NCBI GenBank assembly: GCA_959604655.1
Contig: CAUHCL010000041.1
Coordinates: 1-16,427, forward strand
Length of the DNA: 16,427 nt
Source of the DNA: an uncultured Alistipes sp.
Lineage (GTDB): Bacteria > Bacteroidota > Bacteroidia > Bacteroidales > Rikenellaceae
Direction of reading: 5' to 3'
Shown here in pieces: positions 6,333 through 13,573 of the stretch (positions are counted from its first letter, which is position 1; every line of letters starts with the position of its first letter). A program made the translations under genes and the position numbers. Below the pieces are notes generated by a model, which saw only the letters and a list, made by a program, of their open reading frames with translations, was not told the origin of the DNA and searched no databases.

Positions 6333-7547
6333 TCAGAAGGCTTCGTTGATATTGAATATGAAGCCGCTCGTATGCTTGCCGAATCCGTAGTCGACGCGGA
6401 TATTCACACGATGCTTGAACTCCCATCGGAATCCCAGACCATACGAGGGCAGGATGTTCTTCCATTCGAACTCGCTCAAACGCGGGAACACCGTTCCGCA
6501 TCCGCCCCACACCGTGCATCCGATACGTTTGTATATGCGCTGGCGCAGCTCCGCCTGGCACGACACGATGCTGTTATCGATGTAACGGCCCGCGTAATAG
6601 CCTCGCATGCGGTAGCCGCCGCCCAGTTCCTCGCGCAGCGCCCACGGCGAGTCCTTGCCGTTGAAGCGGCCGTAGATGTCGGTGGCGATCACTCCCCCGC
6701 TCCACAGGCTGTGGTAGAAATCGAAGATGAAGGTGGTGCGGACGGGCGATTTATCGTAGTTGCTCATGAACTGCGGATAGAGCGTCACGTCGGCCATCAC
6801 GTAGATACCCCGCTGCGGATTGGGGATGAAATCGCGGGTGTCGTATTGCAGCGATGCACCCACTCCCGTAAAGGTGTACGACCGCTTCTGCCCCTGAAGG
6901 TAGCTTTCGTCCTCGATGGATGAGATCTTGGCGTGCGAGAAATCGATTCGGGCGCCCACCTTGAACTCGTCGAATATGGTGTAGAAGTATTGCAGGTCGA
7001 TGCTTATCTTGCGGCGGGTGTAGTCTATCGCGGGGTTGGCCACGCAGTCGGCGTAGTCGATACCCCAGAAATAGAGCGGCTTGTTGGCGAAGGTCACGTC
7101 GTAGGACAGACGCGAGCGGTTGCCCTTGAAATAGTTGTTGCCGCTGACTCCCACCATGTACAATCCCGACAGAGCCACGTTGCCGACGATCGATACGTCG
7201 GACGGCTGCATGAGCGAGTCGGTGCGGTCGAGACGGTAAAGTCCCGACGCGAGTCCTCCTATGCCGAAGCTCGACTCGCGCGTATACGAGGGCGCCGCGA
7301 TGAAGCTCACGTCGAACTTCTTGTCGAACGTATGATCCTCGTTGCCGTGGAAAAGCTGCCGCCAGAAACCGCGGCGCTTCTTCTTCGTGCCCTTATCGGC
7401 CGAAACAGTCTCCGCATCGCCGTCGGCATGCGCGAGCGTATCGGCGGCCGCGGCCGATATTACCACGGTTTCGACCTCCTGCGCGTGCGACGCAAGAGGC
7501 AATAGGGATAAAATTGAGAATAAGATCGATGCGATTATGTATTTCAT
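6333..7547 (-). CDS. Omp85/BamA-like outer-membrane beta-barrel protein without POTRA domains
   Basis: This 404-residue secreted protein has a signal peptide MKYIIASILFSILSLLPLAS with cleavage likely after SHA (residue 22), a short Lys/Arg-rich linker (about 50-66), then a barrel of about 330 residues with alternating beta-strands. Two Omp85 (bacterial surface antigen) hallmarks are visible: YDTRDFIPNPQRGIYV (235-250), the DTRD...P-x-RG strand pair, and GGYRMRGYYAGRYIDN (310-325) holding the (V/M)RGY loop-6 motif. The chain ends in Phe (NINEAF), as expected for BAM recognition. There is no room for POTRA domains, so it is not BamA or TamA itself; it resembles small barrel-only surface-antigen proteins of Bacteroidota of unknown role. 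The frame is open 58 codons further upstream, but the signal peptide and promoter fix the start at 7547. Confidence 0.85.
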   Translation of the reverse strand: MKYIIASILFSILSLLPLASHAQEVETVVISAAAADTLAHADGDAETVSADKGTKKKRRGFWRQLFHGNEDHTFDKKFDVSFIAAPSYTRESSFGIGGLASGLYRLDRTDSLMQPSDVSIVGNVALSGLYMVGVSGNNYFKGNRSRLSYDVTFANKPLYFWGIDYADCVANPAIDYTRRKISIDLQYFYTIFDEFKVGARIDFSHAKISSIEDESYLQGQKRSYTFTGVGASLQYDTRDFIPNPQRGIYVMADVTLYPQFMSNYDKSPVRTTFIFDFYHSLWSGGVIATDIYGRFNGKDSPWALREELGGGYRMRGYYAGRYIDNSIVSCQAELRQRIYKRIGCTVWGGCGTVFPRLSEFEWKNILPSYGLGFRWEFKHRVNIRVDYGFGKHTSGFIFNINEAF

Positions 7548-7585
7548 AAACTCTTTCCGCCTTGATTCGAATGTCTTTCGTTCTG

Positions 7586-7617
7586 CAAATATAAAACAAA
7601 AACCACGACCGTGCAAA
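7586..7617 (-). promoter_or_regulatory. Full Bacteroidota promoter for the barrel-protein gene
   Basis: On the minus strand, TTTG (rc of 7614-7617) is followed after exactly 20 nt by TATATTTG (rc of 7586-7593). This matches the TTTG-N19/21-TAnnTTTG consensus completely. Predicted transcription start lies about 35 nt before the ATG at 7547. It is the best promoter in the window. Confidence 0.8.
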
Positions 7618-7625
7618 AAACCGTC

Positions 7626-7669
7626 GCGGCCCGCGGCTACGCCTGTCGCTCGGACGCGCCGCAGGCCGC
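7626..7669 (-). repeat. GC-rich imperfect inverted repeat upstream of the barrel-gene promoter
   Basis: GCGGCCCGCGGC (7626-7637) pairs with GCCGCAGGCCGC (7658-7669) with one mismatch and a 20-nt loop. Read on the minus strand it is followed by GACGG and a run of six T, resembling an intrinsic terminator. That T-run overlaps the -33 element of the barrel-gene promoter. It might shield that promoter from leftward read-through, or be chance in GC-rich DNA. Confidence 0.3.
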
Positions 7670-7700
7670 AGCCGACGCAATTTGTGTCTTTTATATCTGC

Positions 7701-7716
7701 CATATTGGTCAATATG
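7701..7716. promoter_or_regulatory. Perfect 7-bp dyad, candidate operator before the AraC-family gene
   Basis: CATATTG (7701-7707), 2-nt centre GT, CAATATG (7710-7716) form a perfect dyad. It lies about 34 bp upstream of the candidate -7 box of the AraC-family gene and about 85 bp upstream of the divergent barrel-gene promoter. Its place suggests an operator for either gene. AraC proteins usually bind direct rather than inverted repeats, so a different dimeric regulator is equally possible. Confidence 0.45.
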
Positions 7717-7749
7717 TTCACACGATAACCTGTTTTTGCCCGTTTTTAC

Positions 7750-7757
7750 TATTTTTG
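7750..7757 (+). promoter_or_regulatory. -7 promoter box of the AraC-family regulator gene
   Basis: TATTTTTG matches TAnnTTTG and would start transcription about 18-20 nt before the ATG at 7781. No TTTG is present at the standard 19-21 nt spacing (one lies 11 nt upstream), so the promoter may be weak or activator-dependent. Confidence 0.55.
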
Positions 7758-7780
7758 TGTCGATAAATAAGATTATTAGT

Positions 7781-8665
7781 ATGATACAATACCTCGATTG
7801 GCTGCACAACATAGCCGACATAGCCTCGGTAGACGTCATAGGACACGAACTGGCGTATTTCAAATATTCGGAGATAAAGGATTTCAGCGAGCTGCGGCAA
7901 AAGGGCCGCGGTCCCCACAAATTCGACTTCTTCGTGCTGATGCTATGCAACGCGGGCAGGATCCGCGGTCGGATCAATCTTACGGAGTACGACATCTCGT
8001 CGCCGAGCATCGTGCGCATAATGCCCGGCCAGATAGTGTCGGTGGAGCAGATCGACGACGACTTCGACGCCTCGATACTGGTCATGTCGCACAACTTCAT
8101 CGAAAACCTGCTGGTATACATCAACGGGCAAATACCGATCGACACCCGCTGGTACGACGACTGCGTTACACGGCTTGACGACGAGGATATGAAGATGCAG
8201 ATAAATTTCTTCAACATCATGCGCCGCATAGTACGCGTCGACACAAACCCCTATCGGCTCAAGATGGTGGAGCATCTGATGATGGTGTTCTTCTACAATT
8301 CGCGCGAGGTGATGGACGTGATGAAAAACAACCAGCCGCGATCGAGCGCCGACGTGCTGTCGAAAGAGTTCCTGCTTCTGGCGAAAGACAACTTCAAGAA
8401 GGAGAGGCAGCTGAAATTCTATGCCGACAAACTGTTCATCACGCCGCGCTATCTGTCGCGCGTGGTGAAGGAGTGCAGCGGATCGTCGGCGGCCGAGTGG
8501 ATCGAACGGTATGTGATCCTCGAAGCGCGCGCACTGCTCAAATCGACCAACATGACCATTCAGCAGATAAGCGACGAACTGAATTTCCCGTCGCAGACAT
8601 TCTTCGGCAAATATTTCAAACGACGCGTAGGCATGTCGCCCAAAGAGTACCGCCGCCGCGGGTAA
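7781..8665 (+). CDS. AraC-family transcriptional regulator
   Basis: A 294-residue DNA-binding regulator. Residues 1-175 form the effector/dimerisation part, with a cupin-like beta-rich stretch (about 45-115: FDFFVLMLCNAGRIRGRI, then SIVRIMPGQIVSVEQI). Residues 195-291 are the AraC/XylS C-terminal domain with two helix-turn-helix motifs: QLKFYADKLFITPRYLSRVV (210-229), and TIQQISDELNFPSQTFFGKYFKR (259-281) leading into the family signature GMSPKEYRRR (284-293). The frame is open 33 codons upstream, but that leader is AT-rich, overlaps the promoter and is not conserved-looking, so I start at the ATG at 7781. It is divergent from the barrel-protein gene, an obvious but unproven target. The effector is unknown. 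Confidence 0.92.
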   Translation: MIQYLDWLHNIADIASVDVIGHELAYFKYSEIKDFSELRQKGRGPHKFDFFVLMLCNAGRIRGRINLTEYDISSPSIVRIMPGQIVSVEQIDDDFDASILVMSHNFIENLLVYINGQIPIDTRWYDDCVTRLDDEDMKMQINFFNIMRRIVRVDTNPYRLKMVEHLMMVFFYNSREVMDVMKNNQPRSSADVLSKEFLLLAKDNFKKERQLKFYADKLFITPRYLSRVVKECSGSSAAEWIERYVILEARALLKSTNMTIQQISDELNFPSQTFFGKYFKRRVGMSPKEYRRRG

Positions 8666-8699
8666 TCGGGCAACAATCGAAACGATCGCACATGCAGGG

Positions 8700-8722
8700 G
8701 AGGGGTGGAAACGCCGCCCCTC
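8700..8722. terminator. Possible bidirectional terminator between convergent genes
   Basis: GAGGGGTGG (8700-8708) and CCGCCCCTC (8714-8722) form a 9-bp stem with one G-U pair and a 5-nt loop. It sits in the 56-bp gap between the converging AraC-family and OstA-like genes and touches the latter's stop codon. U-tracts are missing on both sides, so function as an intrinsic terminator is uncertain. Confidence 0.4.
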
Positions 8723-11118
8723 TAAAGTTCGCGCGAGTTGCGCCACTCGATGAGTTCGGGGGTGAGTTCGTCCTCGCGGTCGATCCACTCGCCGCTGCGC
8801 AGCAGACGCTCCTTGTAGCGGTCCATGCGCTCCACGATGTCGAAAGTCGGCCGCTCGCGCCGCATGCGTTCCTCGCGGACCGAAGGACGTATCGTACGGT
8901 CGAACACCGACTCGCGCGTAGGCCGCAGCGAGGGCACCCACTTGAAATTGCGCAGCCGCTTGTCCTGCGTGGGCGGAATCTGGGCTATGGGATAGAGCTT
9001 GAACGGCACGTCGTTGCGGTAAGTCATGCCCACGAGCTCCTTGTCCTCGATGTAGAACGACGCCGAGGCGCTTTCGAGATATATCATCTGCGTCACTTCG
9101 GGCAGATCGTCGTCCTCACGCTGGAAATAGATGGTCTGCACGTTGCCGTTCACATCGTTGCGATAGATGTCGTTGTTGCGGAAATAGGCTATCATCACCT
9201 TGCCCGCCACCTGGTTGTAGTAGGTGGTGTCGATCTCCGACACCATGATCGGCGAGCCCACGAACTCGGCGCGCTCGATTTGGCGGTTGCGGGTGAACAC
9301 GTCCACCTCGTCGGATGCGATCTGGTTGGAGTTGTTCCACAGAACGGGATCTATATATAAATGTATGATCGAGTCGGTCGATACGCTGACCATGGAGTCG
9401 CACGCCATCTGCGCGTCGGTACGGTACATGCGGACATTGCGGTAGGCCTTTACCAGACGGTAAACGCTGTCGACGCGGGCGGTATCCGTCGGGATAAGCT
9501 CTTCGTTCATGGCACGCGCCTCGGCAAGGGCTATGCTGTCCTCGTTCTCCGCGGTCAGCGTTCGGATGTCGTGCCCGTGCTCGTCCCCGTGCCGCAGCGA
9601 GTCGTTGCGCACACTCGCCAGGCTGTCCAGCGAATCGAGGACCGAAACATCGCCGCCGCGGCGCAGCATGCGTTCCCGCAATGCGGCGCGCTTCATGGAA
9701 TCCTTCGACGCGCGCGCCAGCTCCTTGGCCCGCGCCTTCTCCAGTTGGGCCGTCGCCTTGGCCTGACGCACCACGGCTATGGAATCGAGGCGTTTCTTGC
9801 GCTCGGCGGCCTTCACCCGCTTCACCGAATCTTTCGCCTTGCGGATATGCTCGCGCTCCAGGGCTTTCAACTCCTTGGCGGTGGGCTGCGCTACGGAGTC
9901 GCGCCGCACGCTGTCGGCGGCTTCCTCGTCATCGTCGTAGAAGTCGGGATCCTCGTCACGGCTCTGCACGGCACTCGGCACAGCCTCCGTAGGACGGACG
10001 GAAGCGGATTCGCGACGCACAATGTCCGAGTGCTCGGCAGCAGGCGCATCCGCCGCCGTGGAATCGGCGGGTTCGGCCGATTCGAAACGCGACACGGTGA
10101 AGAGCAGCATCGAGTCGGCCCGCAGAAAGACCGAATCGCTCTGCTCGGTATCGTACCCCACCACCGACGGGTTGCACGTGAGCACGGCATTGCCCGCCTC
10201 GGACCAATACTCCGCGAAATCGCCGAAGGCCAGCATCTTGTTCTCGAAATCGTCCATCTGGATGTTGCGGCGCGCCACCACATGGCCCGACGAGCGGTAA
10301 TAAGAGAGTGTGTCGCCCCACACCTCGCGCTCGGGAGTGAGTATGTAGCCGTTGCGCGTGACCATATAGAGGTCGCGCGTCTTGTCGTAGAAGCCCTCGT
10401 CGGCACACAGATAGTCGCCGTCGGCGTTCCATATCTCGCTGCCCGTAAAGAAACGGGCCATGTCGGTCTCGGAGTTGTATATCACCGAGTCGCTCTTCAT
10501 GTCGTAATCGGCGCCGTGGAGCTCCACCTCGTCCACGCAGATCACCTCGTGGGTGTCGGCGTAGTAATATCCGCGCAGCGACTCCATGATGTCGTCGTCG
10601 TGCACCAGCACGCCGCCGCCCGTGTATCGGCCGATCTTCGCCTCGGTATTGAAGCTGAAATTGTAGGTATAGAGCAGCGCATCGCCGTCGACGACCTTGA
10701 CGATGGGGGCATAGACCTCGGCCAGACTGCTCCCGCCGTCGTACAGCGCGCTGTCACCGTAGATGTAGACCGAATCCTGGTTGATTATCACGCGGCCGAA
10801 GAAACCCCAGCGGGTGTCGCTGTAACGCACCGAGCTGTCGCACGAGATCACCGCACCGTTGTGGTGCGCGGCGAAATTGCCCATGAAATGGATTATGCTG
10901 TCGTCGCCCTCCTTGCTCACCACGTCGGCCCTGAAGTCGATCCTGCGGCGCGGAGGCTTTCCGCCGTCGTGGCGCCGCACGCTGTCGCGCGAGGCACGGA
11001 TATCCGCGGCCGCATCGCCGCCGCACGCCGCCGCGGCACCGCGAACGCCCGCCTCCCGAGCGAACAGCATGCCGCCGAACACCAGCGCAACGGATATGAT
11101 CGATATTACGCGACGCAC
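8722..11118 (-). CDS. OstA-like protein (LPS-transport type) with large charged coiled-coil insert
   Basis: An LptA/OstA-type periplasmic protein, presumably in lipopolysaccharide transport to the outer membrane. The 798 residues comprise a signal peptide (hydrophobic 4-19), a first OstA beta-repeat region (about 57-345; recurring strands such as DSVYIYGDSALYDG, GYYYADTHEVICVDEVEL and DSVIYNSETDMARFF), a charged insert (about 346-550) and a second OstA-type region (about 551-715; YRNVRMYRTDAQMACDSMVS, then VAGKVMIAYFRNNDIYRNDV). An Arg/Glu-rich tail (about 716-798) follows. The insert begins acidic and then forms a Lys/Arg/Ala/Glu coiled coil (about 411-485) with recurrent DSV/DSM/DSI triplets. 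Start is GTG at 11118, supported by a strong Shine-Dalgarno sequence. It follows surA by 21 bp and ends the surA-type operon. Bacteroidota OstA-like proteins are, from memory, shorter; I cannot measure this here. Confidence 0.85.
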   Translation of the reverse strand: MRRVISIISVALVFGGMLFAREAGVRGAAAACGGDAAADIRASRDSVRRHDGGKPPRRRIDFRADVVSKEGDDSIIHFMGNFAAHHNGAVISCDSSVRYSDTRWGFFGRVIINQDSVYIYGDSALYDGGSSLAEVYAPIVKVVDGDALLYTYNFSFNTEAKIGRYTGGGVLVHDDDIMESLRGYYYADTHEVICVDEVELHGADYDMKSDSVIYNSETDMARFFTGSEIWNADGDYLCADEGFYDKTRDLYMVTRNGYILTPEREVWGDTLSYYRSSGHVVARRNIQMDDFENKMLAFGDFAEYWSEAGNAVLTCNPSVVGYDTEQSDSVFLRADSMLLFTVSRFESAEPADSTAADAPAAEHSDIVRRESASVRPTEAVPSAVQSRDEDPDFYDDDEEAADSVRRDSVAQPTAKELKALEREHIRKAKDSVKRVKAAERKKRLDSIAVVRQAKATAQLEKARAKELARASKDSMKRAALRERMLRRGGDVSVLDSLDSLASVRNDSLRHGDEHGHDIRTLTAENEDSIALAEARAMNEELIPTDTARVDSVYRLVKAYRNVRMYRTDAQMACDSMVSVSTDSIIHLYIDPVLWNNSNQIASDEVDVFTRNRQIERAEFVGSPIMVSEIDTTYYNQVAGKVMIAYFRNNDIYRNDVNGNVQTIYFQREDDDLPEVTQMIYLESASASFYIEDKELVGMTYRNDVPFKLYPIAQIPPTQDKRLRNFKWVPSLRPTRESVFDRTIRPSVREERMRRERPTFDIVERMDRYKERLLRSGEWIDREDELTPELIEWRNSREL

Positions 11119-11125
11119 TTGCAGG

Positions 11126-11134
11126 CCTCCCCCT
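11126..11134 (-). promoter_or_regulatory. Strong Shine-Dalgarno sequence setting the GTG start of the OstA-like gene
   Basis: The minus strand reads AGGGGGAGG, 7 nt before the GTG at 11118. Such a strong purine SD is unusual in Bacteroidota, whose genes mostly initiate without one, and it settles the non-ATG start. Confidence 0.65.
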
Positions 11135-11139
11135 AACAG

Positions 11140-12561
11140 TTACTTGACCCAATTGTCGTACTGAAATTCGCCGTCGCGGAACTCGGGATCGATGTAGACG
11201 TAGAGTCCGTCGATCTTCTTGCGCATCCACTCGTCGAACACCTTCTCCTGCTTGGCCTCCAGAGCCATCTCCTCGAGCGTGAGGTAGTCGTCGACCAGCG
11301 AAGCGGGATGGGTGGGGATGATCTCCAGCAGCTTGATGATCTTGCTCAGATCGTCGCCCTTGAGGTCCTCCGACTGGTAGGCCGCAGAGACGTCGCCGAC
11401 CTTCATCTGCGAGATGGCGATGTAGTCCTTGAGGCTCTTGCCCTCGCCGAAATCCTCGCGGCGGAACTTGGTGGCCGTATATTTCACGTTGGAATAGCTC
11501 GGGTTGCTCATCAGAACGTCGTGGTTCGACACCAGACCGCCGTTCATCTTGGTGAGCTCGTCCTCCGAGAACTGCATGGCGGCCTGCTCGAAGGTCATCG
11601 AGTCGGAACGGATGAGCAGCGACACGCTGTCGAGGAACTTCGTGGGCTCGATCAGCTCGTCGGTCGTATACGTGGGCTTGATGAGTATGTGGCGGCAATG
11701 GTACATGCCGTTCTTGGGCTCGTCGATGAGTTCGATGATGTGGAATCCGTACTCGGTCTCCACCACCTCCGACAGCTGGCCGGGCTTCAGCGTCGCGAGC
11801 GCGTCGCCGAAAGGTTTGGTCCACTGCGACAGGGGGCCCGGAGGATACTCGCCGCCGTTCATGGCCGATCCCGGATCGACCGAGTAGAGGCGTGCCAGCA
11901 CGGGAAGCGTCGATTTGCCCGAGATGATGCGCTCGCGCATCTCCAGCAGGCGCTCCTTGGCGCGCTGCTTGGCCTCGGCCTGCGACGAGGGATATTTCAC
12001 GATCTGGGCATAGACGTATTGTTCGGGCACCAGCGGCAGCTCATCTTTCGAAAGCTCGTTGTAATAGCGCTCGACCTCGCCCGGGGTAACCGTGACGCCG
12101 CTCACCACCTCGCCCTGCATCGAGCGGGCGTACTCCTGCTCGGTGACGCGCTGGCGCAGTATCTCGCGGAAATTGAAGATCGCCATGTGATGCTTGGCCT
12201 CGAGATCGGCGATGGAGCCTTCCTCGGCGATCATCATCTGCAACTGCTCCTCGACACCCGAATTGACGTCACCGTTGAGCGTTATGGAGTCGATGAGAGC
12301 CTGACTGTAAAGCAGTTTCTGCTTCATGAGCATCTCCAGACCCTCGTTCATCGGATCGCGGTCGGACGTGAAACCCTGCGAACGCCTGTGCTCGACAAGC
12401 TGATTGGCGTAGTCCTCCACTTCGGAGTAGAGAATCGCCGATCCGCCCACCACGGCCACCACGCGATCGAGCATCACCTGCCGTTTCTGCGCCGTAAGCG
12501 CACCTGCCGCCAGCAGGATACCCGCCGTCAGCACCGCAACCAAAGACTTGTTTTTCAACAT
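11140..12561 (-). CDS. surA: SurA-type periplasmic chaperone/peptidyl-prolyl isomerase with two parvulin domains
   Basis: SurA escorts unfolded outer-membrane proteins through the periplasm to the BAM complex. The 473 residues show a signal peptide (1-25, LVAVLTAGILLAAGALTAQ), a SurA N-terminal helical domain (about 28-165, beginning LDRVVAVVGGSAILYSEVED), a first parvulin domain (about 178-280: the SVDPGSAMNGGEYPPGPLSQ loop, FGDALATLKPGQLSEVVETE, YGFHIIEL) and a second (about 285-410: YHCRHILIKP, FSEDELTKMNGGLVS, then KVGDVS). A C-terminal helical tail includes KIIKLLEIIPTHPASLVDDY. The second domain keeps the RHIL motif; the first has Y-x-x-AQIV in its place and may be catalytically weak. 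The ATG at 12561 lies 49 bp after the upstream lipoprotein stop with no promoter box, so it is co-transcribed with it and with the OstA-like gene. Confidence 0.92.
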   Translation of the reverse strand: MLKNKSLVAVLTAGILLAAGALTAQKRQVMLDRVVAVVGGSAILYSEVEDYANQLVEHRRSQGFTSDRDPMNEGLEMLMKQKLLYSQALIDSITLNGDVNSGVEEQLQMMIAEEGSIADLEAKHHMAIFNFREILRQRVTEQEYARSMQGEVVSGVTVTPGEVERYYNELSKDELPLVPEQYVYAQIVKYPSSQAEAKQRAKERLLEMRERIISGKSTLPVLARLYSVDPGSAMNGGEYPPGPLSQWTKPFGDALATLKPGQLSEVVETEYGFHIIELIDEPKNGMYHCRHILIKPTYTTDELIEPTKFLDSVSLLIRSDSMTFEQAAMQFSEDELTKMNGGLVSNHDVLMSNPSYSNVKYTATKFRREDFGEGKSLKDYIAISQMKVGDVSAAYQSEDLKGDDLSKIIKLLEIIPTHPASLVDDYLTLEEMALEAKQEKVFDEWMRKKIDGLYVYIDPEFRDGEFQYDNWVK

Positions 12562-12610
12562 AATATATAATTACTACCTATATTTATTCACTGTTCTGCC
12601 GCCGCAAAGC

Positions 12611-13516
12611 TTACTCTGCCGCTGCCTCGTCGGCACGGGATTCGGCGATCTCCTTGTAAATACGGGCGTGCCCGCTCTCCATCGCCTCCGACACGATCTG
12701 TTCCTCGTGCGCCCTTATTATCTCGCTGCGCCGCTGCGTGAGCAGTATGCGGCGTATGTTGTCCGACACCATCTCCAGCGGGGCCACGTTGCCTTTGCGG
12801 CACACCGAGGTGAAGTCGAAATAGTAGCGTGCGTCGTTGGCCTTCATCTCCTGTATGCCCGCCTTGTCCAGCAGCGGCGTGTAGTCCTGCGAACGGGTCG
12901 TGGGCAGGTTGGAGAGGAAATCGGCGAAACTGACCCACTCGGCCCGATTGTCGATGAGCAGGAAATCGTTCTTCTCGCAAATGTCGGAGAAGGTCTTGGC
13001 CGCCGCCTGCGACGAGGCTGCGGCGCGCATCTGCTCCATCAGCTTCTTGCTCTGGCGGTACGAGGCGTCGAAACGCAATATGCGGCCGCGGACCAGAGTA
13101 CGGTCGAGGATGAAATCCGACTTGTGGGTATTGTAATAGTCGGCTATGTCCTTGTCCGTAAAATCGGTGTTCATCTGCTCGTCGACGTAATGCTGGTCGA
13201 CCTTGCGCATGAGCAGCGACTGGCGGTAATCCTCCACCATCTTCTCGATATCCTTCTCCGAACCCGAGAACATGCGGTCGGCTTCCTCCAGCTTCAGTTG
13301 CCGCACGAACCATTTATCGACGTAAAGTTTCACGAACGACACGCTGTCGGCGCCCGACACATTGGAGGGTATGGCTTCGGCGATATCGCTGTATTTAAGC
13401 TCCTTGCGGCCCACGCGCGCTATGGTGGCGTCGCTCGCCAGATAATCGGGCAACTCCCGACAGGCGACGGCCGACACGGCGGCGGCAATGAGCGATATTT
13501 TTACGAATCGACGCAT
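12611..13516 (-). CDS. SurA-like lipoprotein lacking a recognisable parvulin active site
   Basis: A 301-residue probable lipoprotein: signal segment MRRFVKISLIAAAVSAVAC with lipobox AVAC (Cys19). The rest follows the SurA plan. A helical domain (about 30-130) starts ATIARVGRKELKYSDIAEAI and holds SFVKLYVDKWFVRQLKLEEA. DFTDKDIADYYNTHKSDF, the linker typical before a parvulin domain, follows, then a region starting VRGRILRFD where parvulins have R-x-x-HIL. The catalytic His is absent and no GG-loop is visible, so it is probably a non-enzymatic chaperone paralogue. An upstream in-frame TTG at 13528 was rejected in favour of the ATG fitting the signal peptide. A -7 box sits only about 10 bp before this ATG. 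It opens the three-gene envelope operon with surA and the OstA-like gene. Confidence 0.8.
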   Translation of the reverse strand: MRRFVKISLIAAAVSAVACRELPDYLASDATIARVGRKELKYSDIAEAIPSNVSGADSVSFVKLYVDKWFVRQLKLEEADRMFSGSEKDIEKMVEDYRQSLLMRKVDQHYVDEQMNTDFTDKDIADYYNTHKSDFILDRTLVRGRILRFDASYRQSKKLMEQMRAAASSQAAAKTFSDICEKNDFLLIDNRAEWVSFADFLSNLPTTRSQDYTPLLDKAGIQEMKANDARYYFDFTSVCRKGNVAPLEMVSDNIRRILLTQRRSEIIRAHEEQIVSEAMESGHARIYKEIAESRADEAAAE

Positions 13517-13525
13517 AATATTTGA

Positions 13526-13533
13526 CAAAGATA
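13526..13533 (-). promoter_or_regulatory. -7 promoter box of the SurA-like lipoprotein/surA/OstA-like operon
   Basis: The minus strand reads TATCTTTG, matching TAnnTTTG, in the AT-rich 57-bp gap after the CPBP protease gene. There is no TTTG at 19-21 nt spacing. Predicted transcription start is only about 4-6 nt before the ATG at 13516, so the mRNA would be nearly leaderless. Confidence 0.6.
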
Positions 13534-13573
13534 GTTAATTTACGCCAAATTAACGTAGGACCGCCCGATATTA

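Noticed and set aside
5064..6923. 619-codon plus-strand open frame opposite the MATE gene and part of the barrel-protein gene
   Set aside because: Spans two genes and their gap in antisense and resembles no protein family.
7548..7721. 58-codon N-terminal extension of the barrel-protein frame
   Set aside because: It covers the promoter and GC-rich inverted repeat and would bury a clear signal peptide; the Met at 7547 starts that signal peptide.
10165..10190. CACGTG core within the OstA-like coding region as a possible parS site
   Set aside because: Flanking bases GGTTG and AGCAC match the TGTTT/AAACA arms poorly, and the codons fit the OstA-like reading frame.
9361..11136. 591-codon plus-strand open frame opposite the OstA-like gene
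   Set aside because: Antisense shadow of a recognisable protein; His/Val/Arg-rich composition is typical of reverse-strand translation of such genes.
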